51,019 bases of DNA from assembly GCA_937890045.1 (NCBI GenBank), contig CALBXV010000413.1:1-51019 (forward strand), written 5' to 3'. The DNA is from an uncultured archaeon (GTDB lineage: Archaea > Thermoproteota > Nitrososphaeria > Nitrososphaerales > CALBXV01). Shown in pieces: positions 49,432 through 51,019 of this stretch. The notes under the pieces were generated by a model that did no database searches, was not told where the DNA came from, and was given only the letters and a program-made list of their open reading frames with translations. Position numbers and translations under genes: made by a program. How positions within the stretch are numbered: position 1 is the stretch's first letter; each line of letters starts with the position of its first letter.

Positions 49432-49637
49432 TTATCCCTCAACATATCTTCAATGTTATCAACTCTCTGAATTATATAATCCAGCTTGGTTTCTATCAGC
49501 TCTTTATCAGCTTTTGCTTCCACCTTTTTCTCAATGTAATCAATGCGTGTAGAAGTCATCCCCCACATCACAGCTACGCCCACAAGCAAAGTCACCAAAT
49601 AGATAGCATCTTTCAAAAATGGAAAATTACTTTTCAT
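49428..49637 (-). CDS. Holin-like protein, one membrane helix plus coiled coil
   Basis: I chose the ATG at 49637 with AGAGGA upstream, giving 69 residues. A membrane helix (IYLVTLLVGVAVMWGM, 12-27) is followed by a charged heptad region (YIEKKVEAKADKELIETKLD) as in XhlA/hemolysin-type phage proteins. Direct coupling to the endolysin supports a holin or spanin role. It overlaps the end of the MscS-like gene. Confidence 0.7.
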   Translation of the reverse strand: MKSNFPFLKDAIYLVTLLVGVAVMWGMTSTRIDYIEKKVEAKADKELIETKLDYIIQRVDNIEDMLRDK

Positions 49638-50025
49638 GATTCCTCTGATCTTGTTTAGGTGCATCAAGTATATACCTTGATAAATCTACATTTTCCAGTG
49701 GCTTTTCTATTTGCATTTCCATTAAAGCACTGTTTTGGACAACCAATTTACTGCCACCTGCAATATAGGCTTCTCCTGTGTAAATGTTATTCCTGACATT
49801 ATACAAAAAGAATACCGTTTTTGTAAATCCCACCCTGACAATCCTACCAGGACGACCATTAATGTAAACAATATCATCGGCATTATAATCATTCCCGACA
49901 AATACCAGAAATCCTGATACTGCTGATTCTATGAATCTTCGGAAAACAAATACCAATACCAAACCTGTTATCCATAGCGTTTGTTCTCCGATCCAGGTGT
50001 GAACCGTTTGTTCTATTGAGCCCAT
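49627..50025 (-). CDS. Mini MscS-like protein in the lysis cassette
   Basis: A 132-residue protein. Residues 15-42 are one membrane segment (LWITGLVLVFVFRRFIESAV) with a GFLVFVG end. Residues about 45-105 follow the MscS beta-domain pattern: GNDYNADDIVYINGRPGRIV, VGFTKTVFF, then SKLVVQNSAL, comparable to the family's GDxVxIxGxxG...T...IPNxxl. Full MscS channels have three membrane helices and a larger cytoplasmic domain; here only the pore-helix-like part and the beta domain remain. Its place before the holin-like and endolysin genes suggests a lysis role. Alternative: a virion or superinfection membrane protein. Confidence 0.65.
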   Translation of the reverse strand: MGSIEQTVHTWIGEQTLWITGLVLVFVFRRFIESAVSGFLVFVGNDYNADDIVYINGRPGRIVRVGFTKTVFFLYNVRNNIYTGEAYIAGGSKLVVQNSALMEMQIEKPLENVDLSRYILDAPKQDQRNHEK

Positions 50026-50042
50026 TCATACTCAGACAATAT

Positions 50043-50189
50043 TCACTTCTTCCCAACAACCTTCTTAACTGAACCCCAAACAACATCCAGCAAAATATCA
50101 TCATACTTGCTCGGACTTGCCTTTACGATCTTTTCAACCGCATAGAACCCAACTAAAACATATTGCCAATTAGCTTGTAACCATTCCAT
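50043..50189 (-). CDS. Small membrane-associated protein
   Basis: A 48-residue frame with AAGGAGATACC directly before the ATG. It begins MEWLQANWQYVLVGFYAVEK and contains a short hydrophobic helix, then an amphipathic, Lys-ended segment (YDDILLDVVWGSVKKVVGKK). Similar tiny proteins occur beside lysis genes of aquatic phages in my recollection. It may be an additional holin or a lysis accessory. Confidence 0.6.
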   Translation of the reverse strand: MEWLQANWQYVLVGFYAVEKIVKASPSKYDDILLDVVWGSVKKVVGKK

Positions 50190-50200
50190 GGTATCTCCTT

Positions 50201-50389
50201 TTATTTAGTTTTAACAGGAGTGTCTGCACTTTTCGGTGCTAACATTTCAACTCCCTGCTCTTTCATGCTCTGCAGCAACTTATGTTGACCACTTAATTCA
50301 GCAATCTGATTTTCAATTATCTTCATTTGCTGGTCTAAGTCAATCGGTTGCTTCTCAGGCACACCGTTCTTTTTATTTTCCTCGGGCAT
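50201..50389 (-). CDS. Small coiled-coil protein
   Basis: A 62-residue protein starting MPEENKKNGVPEKQPIDLDQ with a central helix (MKIIENQIAELSGQHKLLQS) of heptad character. It follows the fibre gene and precedes the lysis genes. Its start lies within the hairpin element at 50384-50400. It could be a fibre chaperone or a trimerisation helper; no family recognised. Confidence 0.55.
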   Translation of the reverse strand: MPEENKKNGVPEKQPIDLDQQMKIIENQIAELSGQHKLLQSMKEQGVEMLAPKSADTPVKTK

Positions 50390-50400
50390 CTGATGCCTCC
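50384..50400 (-). promoter_or_regulatory. SD/start-codon hairpin element GGAGGCATCAGATGCCC
   Basis: GGCATC-A-GATGCC is a perfect six-base-pair inverted repeat with the start ATG of the 62-residue gene in its 3' arm and GGAGG at its 5' side. It differs by one base from the element at 43818-43834. If the stem forms, initiation would depend on opening it. Confidence 0.5.
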
Positions 50401-50422
50401 TTCTCTTTAGTTAAAATTTTCA

Positions 50423-51019
50423 TTAATATCCACCAAGTTTTATAACAGAAACCTTGTGTGCTCCTTTTCCTGATTCAAGTGTGATATATGTCATTGCCCA
50501 TCCATTCCCTCTTGTATAGGTTCTCGAAGGTGTAGTGCCAGATTCAACGATATTATTAACAGTTGGGTCTCCATTAGAACTATCTATCCATACATAATCT
50601 AATGCACTTCCATTTCCACCATCATGTGTAACAGAAACAAGAAATCCTTGATAGTCGTAGGCTTGGCATAACTTGTGTGCCCCTGAACTATCAGACACAT
50701 GAAAATATTTCGCCCATAAATAACCATTACCATCACTTCCATTAGTAACCTTATAACCTTTATGAGGGCTATTATCAACAAATGAACCAGCCTCCATCCC
50801 TACAGTCCCAGCGAATGTACCAGTAGTTGCTGAGATTGGTCCAGTATGCAGAGTTGCACTACCATTTAGCCATACATTAGCTGAAGAATCAAATTGTAAA
50901 GCGTCAACATAAGAGCCAGTTGATTTTGTAGAAAATGTTAAATTGCCACTTGTATCTCCAACCATTCTCCATTTATCAGCATTATCATCACCCTCATCTG
51001 CCCAAATATCTATCTCTGC
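50423..51019 (-). CDS. Tail fibre protein, C-terminal part (cut by window edge)
   Basis: The frame is open from the last base of the window and ends at 50423, 198 residues. It reads from the edge AEIDIWADEGDDNADKWRMV, a motif (ADxGDDNADKW) common in aquatic-phage fibres. The rest (SATTGTFAGTVGMEAGSFVD) resembles the sequence at the left end, and the C-terminal 90 residues form a distinct beta domain ending VSVIKLGGY. The phase at 51019 matches the phase at base 1. I take it as the C-terminus of the gene that starts at 1443. Confidence 0.8.
   Translation of the reverse strand, partial: AEIDIWADEGDDNADKWRMVGDTSGNLTFSTKSTGSYVDALQFDSSANVWLNGSATLHTGPISATTGTFAGTVGMEAGSFVDNSPHKGYKVTNGSDGNGYLWAKYFHVSDSSGAHKLCQAYDYQGFLVSVTHDGGNGSALDYVWIDSSNGDPTVNNIVESGTTPSRTYTRGNGWAMTYITLESGKGAHKVSVIKLGGY

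Noticed and set aside
1..51019. Integrase, repressor or attachment sites for a temperate life style
   Set aside because: No tyrosine or serine recombinase motif and no phage-repressor-like gene is visible; the Gp3-like protein at 29544-30557 is not sufficient evidence.
1..51019. tRNA genes and CRISPR arrays
   Set aside because: I found no cloverleaf with a GGTTCGANTCC-type arm in a non-coding stretch and no regularly spaced 25-40 base repeats; the repeats at 12949-13313 are short, mixed and lack uniform spacers.

Overview
The window looks like a complete, circular (or circularly permuted) genome of a tailed phage with siphovirus-type tail genes. Every convincing gene lies on the minus strand. 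A tail-fibre gene is cut by the window edges: its N-terminal 481 codons run off the left end, and an in-frame C-terminal 199 codons enter from the right end. The DNA is AT-rich by eye, starts are mostly preceded by GGAG-type ribosome binding sites, and stop/start overlaps (ATGA, TAATG, TAGTG) are everywhere. I see no integrase, repressor, tRNA or CRISPR array, so a lytic life style is likely. The host cannot be named from the sequence; the fibre and appendage proteins resemble those of aquatic phages.

Reading in the direction of transcription (right to left), the packaging and head block runs from a repeat-rich non-coding stretch (12949-13313) through small terminase, large terminase, a portal fused to a MuF-like domain and a further C-terminal domain, prohead protease, HK97-type capsid protein and two small head proteins. 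A set of appendage and fibre proteins follows (4093 to 1, continuing at 51019-50423). Across the circular junction come small proteins and a lysis cassette containing a mini MscS-like protein, a holin-like protein and a GH108 endolysin. Next are the connector and tail genes: head-tail connector, tail completion, terminator, a Com-like zinc finger, two tandem tail-tube paralogues, G/GT-type chaperones with a probable -1 frameshift, and the tape measure protein.

Directly after the tape measure, and translationally coupled to it, lies the most surprising part of the window (38234-40343). It holds a full-length H-NOX haem/nitric-oxide sensor with its axial histidine and YxSxR motif, a membrane-anchored protein with an MshEN-like (GspE N-terminal) domain, and two DUF2589-type proteins. 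After this island the tail block resumes with a Dit-like domain protein, a staphylococcal-nuclease homologue, several baseplate or fibre proteins and a hub-like protein.

The replication and metabolism block (about 32361 to 13314) begins with a Cas4/RecB-like nuclease, a Gp3-like metal-binding protein, a winged-helix replication protein and an HNH protein. Then comes a six-gene nucleotide/redox cluster: FAD oxidoreductase, a dUTPase-HAD fusion, an SDR, a DUF1599/Nmad1-type protein, a VOC protein and a divergent ThyX. This suggests special handling of pyrimidine nucleotides or DNA base modification. A C-family DNA polymerase follows, with a PHP domain and a clamp-binding motif, and then an amidoligase / class II glutaminase / gamma-glutamylcyclotransferase system mixed with small unknown genes. 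No helicase, primase, ligase or clamp is recognisable, so those functions probably come from the host.
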